Source: Aquibacillus halophilus (GTDB lineage: Bacteria > Bacillota > Bacilli > Bacillales > Amphibacillaceae). Taken from it: a stretch of 64,000 nt of DNA. Made by a program: the position numbers and the translations under genes. The notes under the pieces were generated by a model. That model worked only from the letters and a program-made list of their open reading frames with translations, searched no databases and had not been told where the DNA came from. Positions 52,995 to 61,190 of this stretch are shown here, piece by piece. The stretch is taken from NCBI RefSeq assembly GCF_009649745.1, contig NZ_WJNG01000008.1, forward strand, positions 1 through 64,000, given 5' to 3'. Each line of letters begins with the position of its first letter. Position 1 is the stretch's first letter.

Positions 52995-53492
52995 TTGTTA
53001 ATCAGAGAAATAAAATTTGATGATGCTGAAAACTTAGTAAAATTAATTAAGCTAGTTGAAATTGAGTCACAATATATGCTTTTTGAACCAGGGGAACGAA
53101 ACACTGGTCCTGAACAACAAAGAAAAAGAATAGAGGTCATGAAAGAAGAAGGTTCTTCAACTATTTTTGTAGCAGAAGAAAATAATGAATTAGTTGGCTA
53201 CCTAATTGCTATGGGTGGCAATGCTAAAAGAAACAAGCATTCCGTATATCTTGTTATTGGGATTTTAAGTGAATATAGAGGGTTGGGGTTAGGGGAAAAA
53301 CTATTTAAACAATTACAGGTGTGGGCAATGGAACATGATATTCATCGATTAGAATTATCCGTTGTAAATCGTAATGAAGCAGCATTGAAGTTATATAAAA
53401 AAATGGGATTTGATATTGAAGGTACAAAAAGAGATTCGCTTTACATTGACGGCGAATTTGTTGATGAATATTATATGTCAAAACTTTTATAG
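52995..53492 (+). CDS. GNAT N-acetyltransferase
   Basis: 165 residues with GNAT motif A VIGILSEYRGLGLGEKLFKQL (R-G-x-G-x-G) and motif B RLELSVVNRNEAALKLYKKMGF. The ending EGTKRDSLYIDGEFVDEYYMSKLL is typical of the RimI/RimJ-like subgroup. TTG start at 52995 after GGGGGGA. The acetyl acceptor is unknown. Confidence 0.88.
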   Translation: MLIREIKFDDAENLVKLIKLVEIESQYMLFEPGERNTGPEQQRKRIEVMKEEGSSTIFVAEENNELVGYLIAMGGNAKRNKHSVYLVIGILSEYRGLGLGEKLFKQLQVWAMEHDIHRLELSVVNRNEAALKLYKKMGFDIEGTKRDSLYIDGEFVDEYYMSKLL

Positions 53493-53535
53493 TGTTAGCT
53501 AACGGGCTCTTTACACACTAACTCACCAGTATTGT

Positions 53536-53576
53536 TGACCAATTTTAGTGGAGTAATGTTTACAATTGTAGCGAAA
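53536..53576 (+). repeat. Degenerate Y copy of the array repeat
   Basis: ATTGTTGACCAATTTTAGTG, GAG, TAATGTTTACAAT. It precedes the frameshifted lipoprotein gene. Confidence 0.5.
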
Positions 53577-53624
53577 AAAGGTGGAACATCAATAGAAACT
53601 AAAAGGTTAAAAGGAGTAAAATGT

Positions 53625-53973
53625 ATGAAAAAAATAATTCCCTTCGTGTTTTTTTTCATAATTCTGATTGGTTGTTCTTCTGGAGATGGGCCTAATAAAA
53701 ACTGAGAAATTCATCGGTGAAATAAATGCGATAAATGATAATGTGTTTACTATAGATTGCTCTGATGAAGTTAATAAAACGGATGATCTCTGGGGTTTTG
53801 AATGTTCAGTACAGGTCATTGATGAGACACTATTGAAAGACAAGAATGGAAAAAAACTAAAATTTGAAGATTTTAAAGAAGGATTAGAAGTTGAGGTTAT
53901 ATTAAATTCTCCCACAGACCTTATGAATGATACGGAACCATTAATAGCAGATAAAATTACGAAATTGAGTTAA
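53625..53973 (+). pseudogene. Lipoprotein gene with a one-base frameshift
   Basis: ATG at 53625 gives a lipoprotein signal peptide, KKIIPFVFFFIILIGC, and stops after 26 codons. The next frame continues as TEKFIGEINAINDNVFTIDC and on to 53973 as a DUF3221-like beta domain. Removing one A from the five-A run at about 53696-53700 joins them as GPNKTEKFIGEI. It is therefore a recent frameshift, a sequencing error, or a slippage switch. Confidence 0.8.
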
Positions 53974-54068
53974 AATGAGTGAAAAATTTTGTTGTTGAAG
54001 TAATTGATATTTTTCTACAATAAACGATTTTGTTCATTGTAACCAAAAAGTGTTAAGGGAGGAGACTT

Positions 54069-54161
54069 ATGGAGTGGATTATTAACATATTATTAGGTAT
54101 TGGAATTGTATATTTTATTTTTTTTACCTTTGTAGTGTTCATAAGTAAAAAACGAAAATAA
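54069..54161 (+). CDS. 30-residue single-helix membrane peptide
   Basis: MEWIINILLGIGIVYFIFFT followed by FVVFISKKRK. ATG 7 bp after GGGAGGAG. It is among the smallest genes in the array and is followed by a strong terminator. Confidence 0.52.
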   Translation: MEWIINILLGIGIVYFIFFTFVVFISKKRK

Positions 54162-54502
54162 CATGGTTCTTAAACAAACAGGTTCTAATCTTCAGGGAGG
54201 ATAAGTACCTTTCTTTATTGATTGTATGTCAGCATCAATATAATGGCCACCTTTGGTATCATATTGTCTCTTTAACGTAGAAAAAGGACATTCTGCTGTT
54301 ATATAAGTAGTTCAATTTTGGAGTACAAAGCATTAAAATGTACTCCAAATTGAACTTCTTTTTTATTGCTATTTAAAAATAATTGGTAACAAAAACATTC
54401 AGTTTTTGGAGTTAACAATGAAAAATTGTAAGAAAATTGGTAATTTTATGTCATAATGGTAGAATAATATAATCTAAAAAGATTAAGGGGAGTGTTTTCG
54501 AT
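54162..54502. other. Intergenic region with strong terminator and promoter
   Basis: It contains the terminator at 54309-54364 and, near 54446-54458, TTTTATGTCATAATGG, an extended -10 promoter for the next lipoprotein. No gene seen between 54162 and 54308. Confidence 0.6.
54309..54364 (+). terminator. Strong terminator
   Basis: AGTTCAATTTTGGAGTAC pairs with GTACTCCAAATTGAACT around a 13-base loop, followed by TCTTTTTTATT. About 17 bp of stem. Confidence 0.88.
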
Positions 54503-54898
54503 TTGAAGAAATTCCTTCTTTTTGTCAGTACTTTGTTGCTACTACCACTTATAACTTCCTGCGTAGATAAAAAACTTGAATTCGTAGGAACAAGCGAAAA
54601 TTGGGATGTTGTTTATGAAGTTACAATTCACGCTGAAGATAGTGAATCAAACGGTTTGTTGGTTAAATATATTGGGGAAGACCCTCCACCACAGGAGATA
54701 GATTATCAACTTAGTAGCGGTGAAGATGGTGAAAACACTATCGCTAGCGGTAACCGAATTTCATTAATACGAAGCGGTGTAGCGGAAGTGGCTAATTCTA
54801 GTTGTAGTGGTTGCTCTATTACATTCGATTTCCAAAAGTTCAATGCAACAATAGAGTGGAATGGTAATTCGGAAAGTATGGTATTGAGTAATGAATAA
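54503..54898 (+). CDS. Lipoprotein, related to the 60153 product
   Basis: 131 residues from a TTG start after GGGGAG. The signal peptide has lipobox ITSC. The mature start F-V-G-x-S-x-N-W-D-V-V-Y-E is shared with FSGKSKHWDVEIV in the 60153 lipoprotein. Four cysteines include a CSGC pair near the C terminus. Function unknown. Confidence 0.72.
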   Translation: MKKFLLFVSTLLLLPLITSCVDKKLEFVGTSENWDVVYEVTIHAEDSESNGLLVKYIGEDPPPQEIDYQLSSGEDGENTIASGNRISLIRSGVAEVANSSCSGCSITFDFQKFNATIEWNGNSESMVLSNE

Positions 54899-54972
54899 TT
54901 TAAGATTAAATTAAGTGTTACTGGGATATGAGAAAAATATCATATTGCTTTGCTATTCCCTATTATAAATAA

Positions 54973-55227
54973 TTATGTTTTATATATTTTTGTTTTTATT
55001 AATCTAAAGGATTTTTGAAAAAATTCTTTTAGATCTATTTGTCCTTTTACGAGCTCATATTCGGTCTCAAATTGATCTCTATCACAAAGGTATTGTTCTC
55101 CGTTCTTATCTGTGATTAGATAATCTCCTGGCAACCCCTTCATTGTACCATCGGATGTTTCAATTGTAATAGATTTTGAAAGCTTCAATGCTTCAACAAC
55201 AATGGGTTTTTTTCTGTACTTAGGCAT
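54973..55227 (-). CDS. Small phage-type protein (MPKYRKKP family)
   Basis: 84 residues. PKYRKKPIVVEA at the start, then GLPGDYLITDKNGEQYLCDRD split, is a layout common in phage-encoded hypothetical proteins (PGDYIITGVKGE-type). ATG at 55227 has AAGGAGG on the minus strand. It is the first of three minus-strand genes inside the plus-strand array. Confidence 0.72.
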   Translation of the reverse strand: MPKYRKKPIVVEALKLSKSITIETSDGTMKGLPGDYLITDKNGEQYLCDRDQFETEYELVKGQIDLKEFFQKSFRLIKTKIYKT

Positions 55228-55379
55228 GGATATCAACCTCCTTTTCCGTACAATACTAGACTATTCAAAAAGCGGGTTTAATGTGTATAGGCTATAGCTG
55301 TCTAATTTAGCATTGCATGCCTTCAAAGAAGTGACGAGCAACTAATAATCTTCGTTATTTTAATAAGCAAAAGGAGCTG

Positions 55380-55412
55380 CCACATCGACAACTCCTTTAA
55401 CTCTAACATCCC
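55380..55412 (-). terminator. Terminator of the minus-strand Nudix gene
   Basis: On the minus strand AAAGGAGTTG, loop, CAGCTCCTTTT. Confidence 0.6.
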
Positions 55413-55423
55413 TTACTTTAAGT

Positions 55424-55876
55424 TCACTTTGTTTTGCAATCTGTGTATTGTTCAATAAAACCTCTATACTCATCTGTTAATCCATGTGGCAAATTGCTAG
55501 TAGGGAAATACTGCATCTTTTTTGACTCGCTATAATCAATCTTCATATCACCACTTACATCTTTGGTATAATAAACAGCTGTTACGGAATATAATTCATC
55601 ACCGTTTGCAACCTTAAGGTAATATTCTGAACCAGAGAAGACATTAAGCAATTTTAAGTTTTTAACTACTAATCCTGACTCTTCAAAAACCTCTCTTTTT
55701 GCAACTTCTTCAAAACTTTCCCCTAAATCCATTAATCCACCTGGCAATCCCCAATTCCCATCCTGTCTTTTTTGCAATAACACTTCGTTTTGTTCATTTA
55801 AAATGATTACAACAGAACCTGGTAAAATAACTGGTCTATGTCCAACATATTGCCTAAGATATTTATAGTATTCCAC
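55424..55876 (-). CDS. Nudix hydrolase
   Basis: 150 residues with a complete Nudix box, GGLMDLGESFEEVAKREVFEESGL (G-x5-E-x7-REVxEExGL, split at residue 20 here), about residues 45-68. It would hydrolyse a nucleoside diphosphate derivative. Substrate cannot be told. ATG after AGGGGAG on the minus strand. Confidence 0.9.
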   Translation of the reverse strand: MEYYKYLRQYVGHRPVILPGSVVIILNEQNEVLLQKRQDGNWGLPGGLMDLGESFEEVAKREVFEESGLVVKNLKLLNVFSGSEYYLKVANGDELYSVTAVYYTKDVSGDMKIDYSESKKMQYFPTSNLPHGLTDEYRGFIEQYTDCKTK

Positions 55877-56046
55877 TTTTTACTCCCCTTAGTGTCTGAT
55901 TTCCAATCAGTAAATTAGTTGCACCTTTTTTAAACTCTACTATCATTTAATACAAGAAGCGACTATTCCTATTGAACAATCGCTACCCTTGTTAAATCTA
56001 TAAAAAAGGTAGCGCTGAACCTTCTTTATTCAAAGACTAATCATTA

Positions 56047-56820
56047 TTAAAACAAGTATTTTTCTAAGGCATGGTGTACTCCGTCTTCATTATTTGAAGA
56101 GGTAACCGCGTTAGCTTTCTCTTTAAAGTCATCTGGTGCATTTCCCATGGCAATTCCTAAACCAGCGAATTCGATCATCTCTAGATCATTATAGAAATCT
56201 CCAATTGCTATAATCTCTGACTTATCAATACTTAACTTTTTTAACACTTGTTCCAAAGCACTGGCCTTATGTGCTTGAGGATGGATGATGTCTTGAAAAA
56301 AACCATCACTAGTTTTACGCAAGTTATTAAGTTTTACATTTCTCCACCCATCAATTCTTTCTTGGTCGTCTACGGTAAATTTCATAACTTTATCGGTAAG
56401 TTTTAGTACATCTTCATGGATGGTATGAACCAGATTATATTTTTTAAATAACTCAGTTTGATAGTCATCCATTCTTTCAACATATAAATCTAGTGCTGTA
56501 CATACATAAAAATGAATGTCATGTTCTCGGCAATAATTTATTAACTCCGCTACGTCACGAATGTCATACGAAAATTCATGAAGTATCTCTTTTGTATCAG
56601 TCCTTAATGTAGTCGCTCCATTATGAGAAACCAATATTCCTTCAATGCCTAATTTATCTAGGATAGGACGTGTTTGAGTGAGACATCTACCAGTTGAAAT
56701 AACTACTTGAACCCCAGCATTTTCGGCTTTTTTTACTGCCTCTATTGTTTTTGTTGTGATGACACCATCATCAGTTAACAATGTTCCATCGACATCTAGA
56801 GCTAACAATTTATATTTCAT
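56047..56820 (-). CDS. Cof-type HAD-IIB phosphatase
   Basis: 257 residues. HAD motif I is LLALDVDGTLLTDDG (nucleophile Asp9), motif II VVISTGR, and the late motifs HKASALEQVLKKL and IAIGDFYNDLEMIEFAG-like. The C2 cap is of the Cof/YidA type acting on sugar or cofactor phosphates. The minus-strand promoter upstream (about 56930-56960) contains TATGTTAAAAT, the same extended -10 as in the array. Confidence 0.92.
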   Translation of the reverse strand: MKYKLLALDVDGTLLTDDGVITTKTIEAVKKAENAGVQVVISTGRCLTQTRPILDKLGIEGILVSHNGATTLRTDTKEILHEFSYDIRDVAELINYCREHDIHFYVCTALDLYVERMDDYQTELFKKYNLVHTIHEDVLKLTDKVMKFTVDDQERIDGWRNVKLNNLRKTSDGFFQDIIHPQAHKASALEQVLKKLSIDKSEIIAIGDFYNDLEMIEFAGLGIAMGNAPDDFKEKANAVTSSNNEDGVHHALEKYLF

Positions 56821-57407
56821 TCTATCACCACTTTAATTTTTTTGACCCTAATTTTACCAAGTGTAATGGAGCGACTGTTACACTTATACCGATTCGTTAT
56901 TTCACGAAAACTTTTTCATAATCTCTATATTTATTTTAACATAAATTTCCATATCCCCTTTAAATATAGAAAGTTAAGCTGATGTACGATTTACTAATTT
57001 ATATCCTATACGCTGTTTATTTATTCTCTGCGATTTGTGGTGCAGTTTAAACGAAATATACACAAATGGGTTTACATCAACAGGAGAAAACAGTAAATAA
57101 TAACCTAATTGGGGACACAATTCACATATGAATTGGTGCCTCCTTTTTTGTTTCTATATCAATGCTTCACCCGATTTAATTTATTAACTAGCACATCAAT
57201 ACACACACAAATTGGAAACACCGCATAATTATGCGGTGTTGTTAAAACCAGTGCTACAATAGTTTTGAATTGGATATGCTGAATGTTTTTTAAAAAGGAA
57301 AAATGGAAAATTTATGGTAAAATAATTTATAGATTGTGAATAGTTGTACTTAAACTAACGAGCAGAAGAGTTGAATAACAGTATCGAAGAAGAAAGGAGG
57401 AAGAATA
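56821..57407. other. Intergenic region between the reversed block and the resumed array
   Basis: It contains the divergent minus-strand promoter (56930-56960), a hairpin with T tail near 57110-57152 (GGGGACACAATTC against GAATTGGTGCCTCC), a perfect palindrome at 57217-57240, an array promoter (TTTATGGTAAAAT near 57311-57323) and a Y copy at 57343-57381. A 22-codon frame near 56980 lacks a ribosome site. Confidence 0.6.
57217..57240. repeat. Perfect 24-nt palindrome
   Basis: AACACCGCATAA followed immediately by its exact reverse complement. It has no loop, so it is more likely an operator or recombination site than a terminator. Confidence 0.6.
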
Positions 57408-57815
57408 TTGGAGTTTACAGAGTTTGTTAAAGAGTTAGGTTATAATATTTCCTTTGAGGCTATATCCGAGCCAAGAACGAAAGGTGTAGTGTTAAGAGTT
57501 ATCGTGAATAGAAGTAAGGATGCATCTGATTTACTCATTACCCATCCTGATAGTAAGATAACAACCTTTCAAATTGATTTTCCAAATTATATTACATATT
57601 CTGTAGTATATGATGATTATACTGTTTGGAACGATGATCAAATATTTGAAGGTGAATCATTTCGTATTTATAAAAAATCAAATTATCTTGATTATGTCCA
57701 AAAGGAGTTTAGGTTGCAGGACAAGAATGTAAAACACTATTCATTAGCTTGTTTCGAACATCATATTGACATAATATCTGAATATAAACCTATAATTACT
57801 GAAATTTTCTTGTGA
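57408..57815 (+). CDS. Hypothetical protein, paralogue of the 40433 product
   Basis: 135 residues from a TTG with AAAGGAGG upstream. It shares IDF, DDYT, KSNYLDYV and HYSLACFEHHIDI blocks with the 40433 protein. It is soluble with no known domain. Confidence 0.68.
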   Translation: MEFTEFVKELGYNISFEAISEPRTKGVVLRVIVNRSKDASDLLITHPDSKITTFQIDFPNYITYSVVYDDYTVWNDDQIFEGESFRIYKKSNYLDYVQKEFRLQDKNVKHYSLACFEHHIDIISEYKPIITEIFL

Positions 57816-57850
57816 AATATTACAGAATCATTTTTATCCTAAAGGTAATA

Positions 57851-57910
57851 GCTTATTAAAGTAACGAGTGCAATAGTTTAACAAGTGATCATCGATAACG
57901 ATGAATGTAT
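57851..57910 (+). repeat. X copy with degenerate terminator
   Basis: CTTATTAAAGTAACGAGTGC, AATAGTTTAACAAG, then GATCATCG-ATAA-CGATGAAT, whose right arm is mutated, and TATTTT. Confidence 0.7.
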
Positions 57911-57974
57911 TTTAAGTAAAGCAACAGAATTATTTAATGCAAAATATTTTTAAAAAATGCGGAGGAAATAAATT

Positions 57975-58676
57975 ATGTCACTGAAATGGGCTGAACTTAT
58001 AGAAAACGGCAAACTCTCAGCATTATTACCGACAAATCAGGATGAGGAGAAGGAATTATTATCAGCTAGAAACCGAGAAGTTATTGATACAAATGAAAAA
58101 AACATTAACAATAATGTGAGCCTTTCAACAGTTGAGCAATTATTGTTAGCTAACTATTTTGCGATTGGACCTTATAATTTTCAAGCCATAATAGGTTCTT
58201 TGGATAAATACGGAATGGAATATATATTAAGGTATGCGAATCACTTCAACAAAGCCAGATTTATTTTAAATAACAATAAAAGGTCGTTTATAGTTTTGGA
58301 GGATGCAAAAGAGAGCTCTATAAAATTATTTTCTGAACTATTAACTAAAGACAAAATAAGTCCATTTATTCTAGGACTGTATTTAAATAATGGATACAGT
58401 AATAGAGAATTCCCATTTGTTCTTACTCACCCTACTTCTATATATAAACTGAATCCTCGCTGTATATCTAATATTGAACTTATAGAAGAGGAAGAACTTG
58501 TACGGTATTTGAGGATATGCAATCCGACTTTCAGAGCCGAACCCAATATGCTTTATTTTAATGAAAATTTAATAGATAACTATGCTATTAGGCTTTTGGT
58601 AACAGTTTACAAAGAACTTTATCTTATTGTCGATAATAAAACTAATCTAGTTGTATTCGTTGGTGGAAGAAATTGA
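57975..58676 (+). CDS. Hypothetical protein
   Basis: 233 residues, soluble, mixed helix and strand. The first 40 residues are helical and acidic; NYFAIGPYNFQAIIGSLDKY and FILGLYLNNGYSNREFPFVL are the most hydrophobic parts. I recognise no family. ATG after GCGGAGG. Confidence 0.65.
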   Translation: MSLKWAELIENGKLSALLPTNQDEEKELLSARNREVIDTNEKNINNNVSLSTVEQLLLANYFAIGPYNFQAIIGSLDKYGMEYILRYANHFNKARFILNNNKRSFIVLEDAKESSIKLFSELLTKDKISPFILGLYLNNGYSNREFPFVLTHPTSIYKLNPRCISNIELIEEEELVRYLRICNPTFRAEPNMLYFNENLIDNYAIRLLVTVYKELYLIVDNKTNLVVFVGGRN

Positions 58677-58713
58677 ATATTTTATATCATTTTTTTTCAC
58701 CAACCAAAACTCC

Positions 58714-58807
58714 TCTTTATTGAACTAACGGGTGCGTATGTTGACGAAGGGGTTGTCGTTGCGGCAGTCGTTATAGTGCTAAAGAGCAGAAGAGTGGAAT
58801 GACAAGG
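58714..58807 (+). repeat. Array border, X copy plus Y copy
   Basis: X: CTTTATTGAACTAACGGGTGC then GTATGTTGACGAAGG is split at the core. A 23-bp link GGTTGTCGTTGCGGCAG-like follows. Y: GTGCTAAAGAGCAGAAGAG then TGGAATGACAAGG. Confidence 0.75.
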
Positions 58808-58820
58808 AAGGATTAAAAGT

Positions 58821-59129
58821 ATGCAAAAATGTGAAAAGTGTCAACATAAATTTAAATGGCTAGAGGTCTTAAAATCGTTCTTAAGGTTTGAAAAAACTTA
58901 TGATTGTAGTATATGTGGAACAGAGCATTGGATAGAAACTACATCAAAAATTATTGTTGCTCTATTTTATTCTCTAGCTCCAATTATTGGTTTTTCATTG
59001 GGTCAGACCAAACCATCACTAATTATCTTTATAGTGGTATTAGCATATCCCCTGCTTATTTTCTTATTGTCGCCATTTTTGTATAGATTCAATTCAAAGT
59101 ATCGAGCCAATCATAATATACCTTCTTGA
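58821..59129 (+). CDS. Zinc-ribbon membrane protein (CXXC-about 20-CXXC type)
   Basis: 102 residues. CEKC (4-7) and CSIC (29-32) are 21 residues apart and probably bind zinc, followed by two helices (about 44-62 and 68-90). It resembles the small CxxC-20-CxxC family of Firmicutes (TIGR04104, from memory). ATG after AAGGAAGGA. Confidence 0.72.
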   Translation: MQKCEKCQHKFKWLEVLKSFLRFEKTYDCSICGTEHWIETTSKIIVALFYSLAPIIGFSLGQTKPSLIIFIVVLAYPLLIFLLSPFLYRFNSKYRANHNIPS

Positions 59130-59173
59130 AGAAAAGTAATATCAAAATAGCCGTCCGAAATCTAAGGTTGAAT

Positions 59174-59254
59174 CCTTGTTCAACTATAGGGTGCTTTACT
59201 TTAATAAGGAGAATGCCCCTTGTTCCACTAACGCAGTAGGTTAGTAGAAAAAGG
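59174..59254 (+). repeat. Array border, X copy plus Y copy
   Basis: X: CTTGTTCAACTATAGGGTGC then TTTACTTTAATAAGG. Y: CCTTGTTCCACTAACGCAG then TAGGTTAGTAGAAAAAGG. It is a clear example of an X-Y pair without terminator or promoter. Confidence 0.85.
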
Positions 59255-59313
59255 ACTTTATGTTACCTACAAAAAATATGAGTAGTATTTCTTTAACAGG
59301 GAGTGGAGTAAAA

Positions 59314-59979
59314 GTGATTCAAGCTGCTATATTTGATTTAGATGGAACTTTACTAAACAGAGATGAGTCAGTAAAACTATTTATTAACAGGCAATACGAA
59401 AGGTTAAATAATCAGGTGGGGCATATCCCTAAAGAGAGGTATGTGACAAGATTTTTAGAATTGGACAAGAGAGGTTATGTTTGGAAAGATAAAGTGTATC
59501 AACAGTTAGTAGATGAATTTAATATTGATAAACTAACTTGGAAAGAACTGCTTCAAGACTACATTAGTGAGTTTAAGAATAACTGTGTTCCTTTTGCTAA
59601 TCTAACTCAAATGTTGGAAAAATTAAAAAGTAGCAATCTCCTTTTAGGAATGATTACAAATGGGTATGGACAATTCCAATTGGATAATATTAAAGCTTTA
59701 GGCATTGAAAAGTATTTTGATGTTATCTTGATATCTGAATGGGAAGGTATAAAAAAACCAGACCCTGAAATATTTTACAGAGTCATAAAGAAACTTGATA
59801 TATCGCCTAATGAAAGCTTATTTATGGGAGACCATCCAATGAATGATGTTAAAGCTGCCCAAAATGTTGGTATGAAAGGAATTTGGAAGAAAAATTTTCA
59901 ATGGAATAATGTCGATGCAGACTACATAGTAGATGATTTGGCGGAAGTACCTTCAATTATTGAAAATTTAAGCAAGTAA
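59314..59979 (+). CDS. HAD-family hydrolase
   Basis: 221 residues. Motif I is AIFDLDGTLL (Asp8, Asp10), motif II is GMITNGYG, motif III has Lys in GIKKPDPEIF, and motif IV is FMGDHPMNDVKAAQNVGM. With a helical C1 cap it belongs to the YjjG/pyrimidine-nucleotidase-like subgroup. A GTG at 59314 after GGGAGTGGAG fits better than the ATG at 59260. Confidence 0.88.
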   Translation: MIQAAIFDLDGTLLNRDESVKLFINRQYERLNNQVGHIPKERYVTRFLELDKRGYVWKDKVYQQLVDEFNIDKLTWKELLQDYISEFKNNCVPFANLTQMLEKLKSSNLLLGMITNGYGQFQLDNIKALGIEKYFDVILISEWEGIKKPDPEIFYRVIKKLDISPNESLFMGDHPMNDVKAAQNVGMKGIWKKNFQWNNVDADYIVDDLAEVPSIIENLSK

Positions 59980-60031
59980 CTAATCTAAAACTAATCAGTT
60001 AACGGGGCGACATTTAAACAGTGTTGTTGCT

Positions 60032-60067
60032 CCTTGTTGCGCTAACGGGGGCGAAAGTTGAACAAGG
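60032..60067 (+). repeat. Well-preserved array repeat copy
   Basis: CCTTGTTGCGCTAAC, GGGGGC, GAAAGTTGAACAAGG. The outer arms CCTTGTT and AACAAGG pair perfectly. Confidence 0.85.
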
Positions 60068-60152
60068 TGGTCAATAATGATCGGTTTCTTCTTTACGATG
60101 TATTTATCGTCGACTATGGATAAAATCAAATTTTATAAATAGGAGGCTAAGA

Positions 60153-60527
60153 GTGCGATTTGGGATTTATTTTGCCCTCATTATCGTTTTATTTGGGCTT
60201 ACTGGCTGTACAGATTCTGATAATCAAGTTATCTTCAGTGGGAAAAGTAAACATTGGGATGTAGAGATTGTTAAACATAAGGAAACTGGATTATCTAATA
60301 TCCATATTGACCCTAAAAATATTGACGAAGAAAATTTAAAACAGATTGAAATTAGCATTGATCGTGAGCAGAGACATATAGGTTTAGAGATAGAGCTAAT
60401 TAAAAAAGATGAAAGAATAACCCACCCAATACCTAGTGATATGTTGGAGGATTATGAGGGTTCGATAGAAGTAACAGTGTCTTGGGATTTTGAATCTCCT
60501 GAAGAGATTGAACTTGTAAGTAGGTAA
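60153..60527 (+). CDS. Lipoprotein, related to the 54503 product
   Basis: 124 residues from GTG after TAGGAGG. Signal peptide with lipobox LTGC. The mature part opens with FSGKSKHWDVEIVKHKETG, as in the 54503 lipoprotein. It is the last gene of the array; an X copy lies at 60560-60593. Confidence 0.72.
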   Translation: MRFGIYFALIIVLFGLTGCTDSDNQVIFSGKSKHWDVEIVKHKETGLSNIHIDPKNIDEENLKQIEISIDREQRHIGLEIELIKKDERITHPIPSDMLEDYEGSIEVTVSWDFESPEEIELVSR

Positions 60528-60611
60528 TATTTTGTTCTAAGCTGTGGTTTAAATAATGGATGTTATGCTAACGGGTGCTTTAGTTGAAGATGGATAGTAA
60601 ATTTTAATTCA

Positions 60612-60641
60612 AAAAACGCTCAGATACCTGAGCGTTTTTTC
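60612..60641 (+). terminator. Terminator at the end of the array
   Basis: AAAAAACGCTCAG, ATAC loop, CTGAGCGTTTTTT. Confidence 0.9.
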
Positions 60642-60746
60642 TTGTTATTTATTGTGTTAGTTTACTGGTGAAATGTTTGGTTAATTATTATGATATTTAC
60701 ATTGTTACTAGCACTTTTCTCCCATCAACCGAACCCGTTAGGCTGT

Positions 60747-61190
60747 TTATGAATGTCTTTCTTCTTTTTCGACTATATCCTTCACAACATCTTCAATGGT
60801 CACGTTTCCTAATACTTTCTCCAGTGCTAATTGAGCGGTAGATAAGATCGGAATAATTGTATCTTGGATATTCTTTCCGACAATACATTTCGGATTTGGG
60901 TTGTCATGAACACTGAACAATTCATTATCCTGTACGACATCGACCGCTTTATAGACGTCTAGTAACGTAATATCAGATAAACTTCTTGCAAGCTTAGAAC
61001 CGGCAATTCCCGGACGAACTTCTATTAAGCCAGCTTTCTTTAACATACCAAGGATCCTTCTAATTAAGGCAGGATTTGTGTTAACACTTCCCGCTAAATA
61101 CTCCGATGAACTTACCCCATCTTTATTAAACTCAATCAGAGACAATATATGAATACCGACAGCAAAACGACTACTGATGGACATAAACAA
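60747..61190 (-). CDS. Rrf2-family transcriptional regulator (YwnA-like)
   Basis: 147 residues. The winged helix is FAVGIHILSLIEFN, SSEYLAGSVNTNPALIRRILGMLKKAGLIE (recognition helix). VRPGIAGSKLARSLSDITLLDVYKAV follows. Only one cysteine (NPKCIVG) is present in the C-terminal part, so there is no three-Cys iron-sulfur cluster. A thiol-redox switch is possible. It is divergent from the NmrA-type gene, with a large dyad between them. Confidence 0.88.
   Translation of the reverse strand: MFMSISSRFAVGIHILSLIEFNKDGVSSSEYLAGSVNTNPALIRRILGMLKKAGLIEVRPGIAGSKLARSLSDITLLDVYKAVDVVQDNELFSVHDNPNPKCIVGKNIQDTIIPILSTAQLALEKVLGNVTIEDVVKDIVEKEERHS

Larger units (their letters stand above)
34846..60593. repeat. 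Array of small genes bordered by one family of imperfect palindromes
   Basis: Each border copy is about 33-38 nt: left arm near CTTGTTCAACTAAC, a short core, right arm near TTAGTTTAACAAGG. Core GGGTGC tends to follow genes (type X). Core GAGCAG or GCAGCAG tends to precede them (type Y), and there the left arm often reads GTACTTAAATTAAC. Copies I can place: 35361, 35390, 37279, 40017, 40061, 40251, 40363, 41911, 42598, 42643, 43007, 43291, 43403, 43615, 43641, 43736, 43775, 44037, 44303, 45245, 46931, 47039, 47228, 47541, 47575, 48455, 49443, 50159, 50981, 51503, 52099, 53536, 57343, 57851, 58714, 58774, 59174, 59218, 60032, 60560. Quality varies; about half are obvious. I found none outside this interval. 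Confidence 0.85.

Noticed and set aside
34846-60593. Classical integron with attC sites
   Set aside because: Some repeat arms resemble the short R boxes of attC, but no integron integrase is present, the repeats occur in two types on both sides of genes, and the units carry their own promoters and terminators.
34846-60593. CRISPR array
   Set aside because: The palindromes are irregularly spaced around genes and diverge in sequence. There are no regular spacers and no cas genes.
34846-60593. Prophage
   Set aside because: Only one small phage-type protein (54973) is seen. There are no terminase, portal, capsid, tail, lysis or integrase genes.
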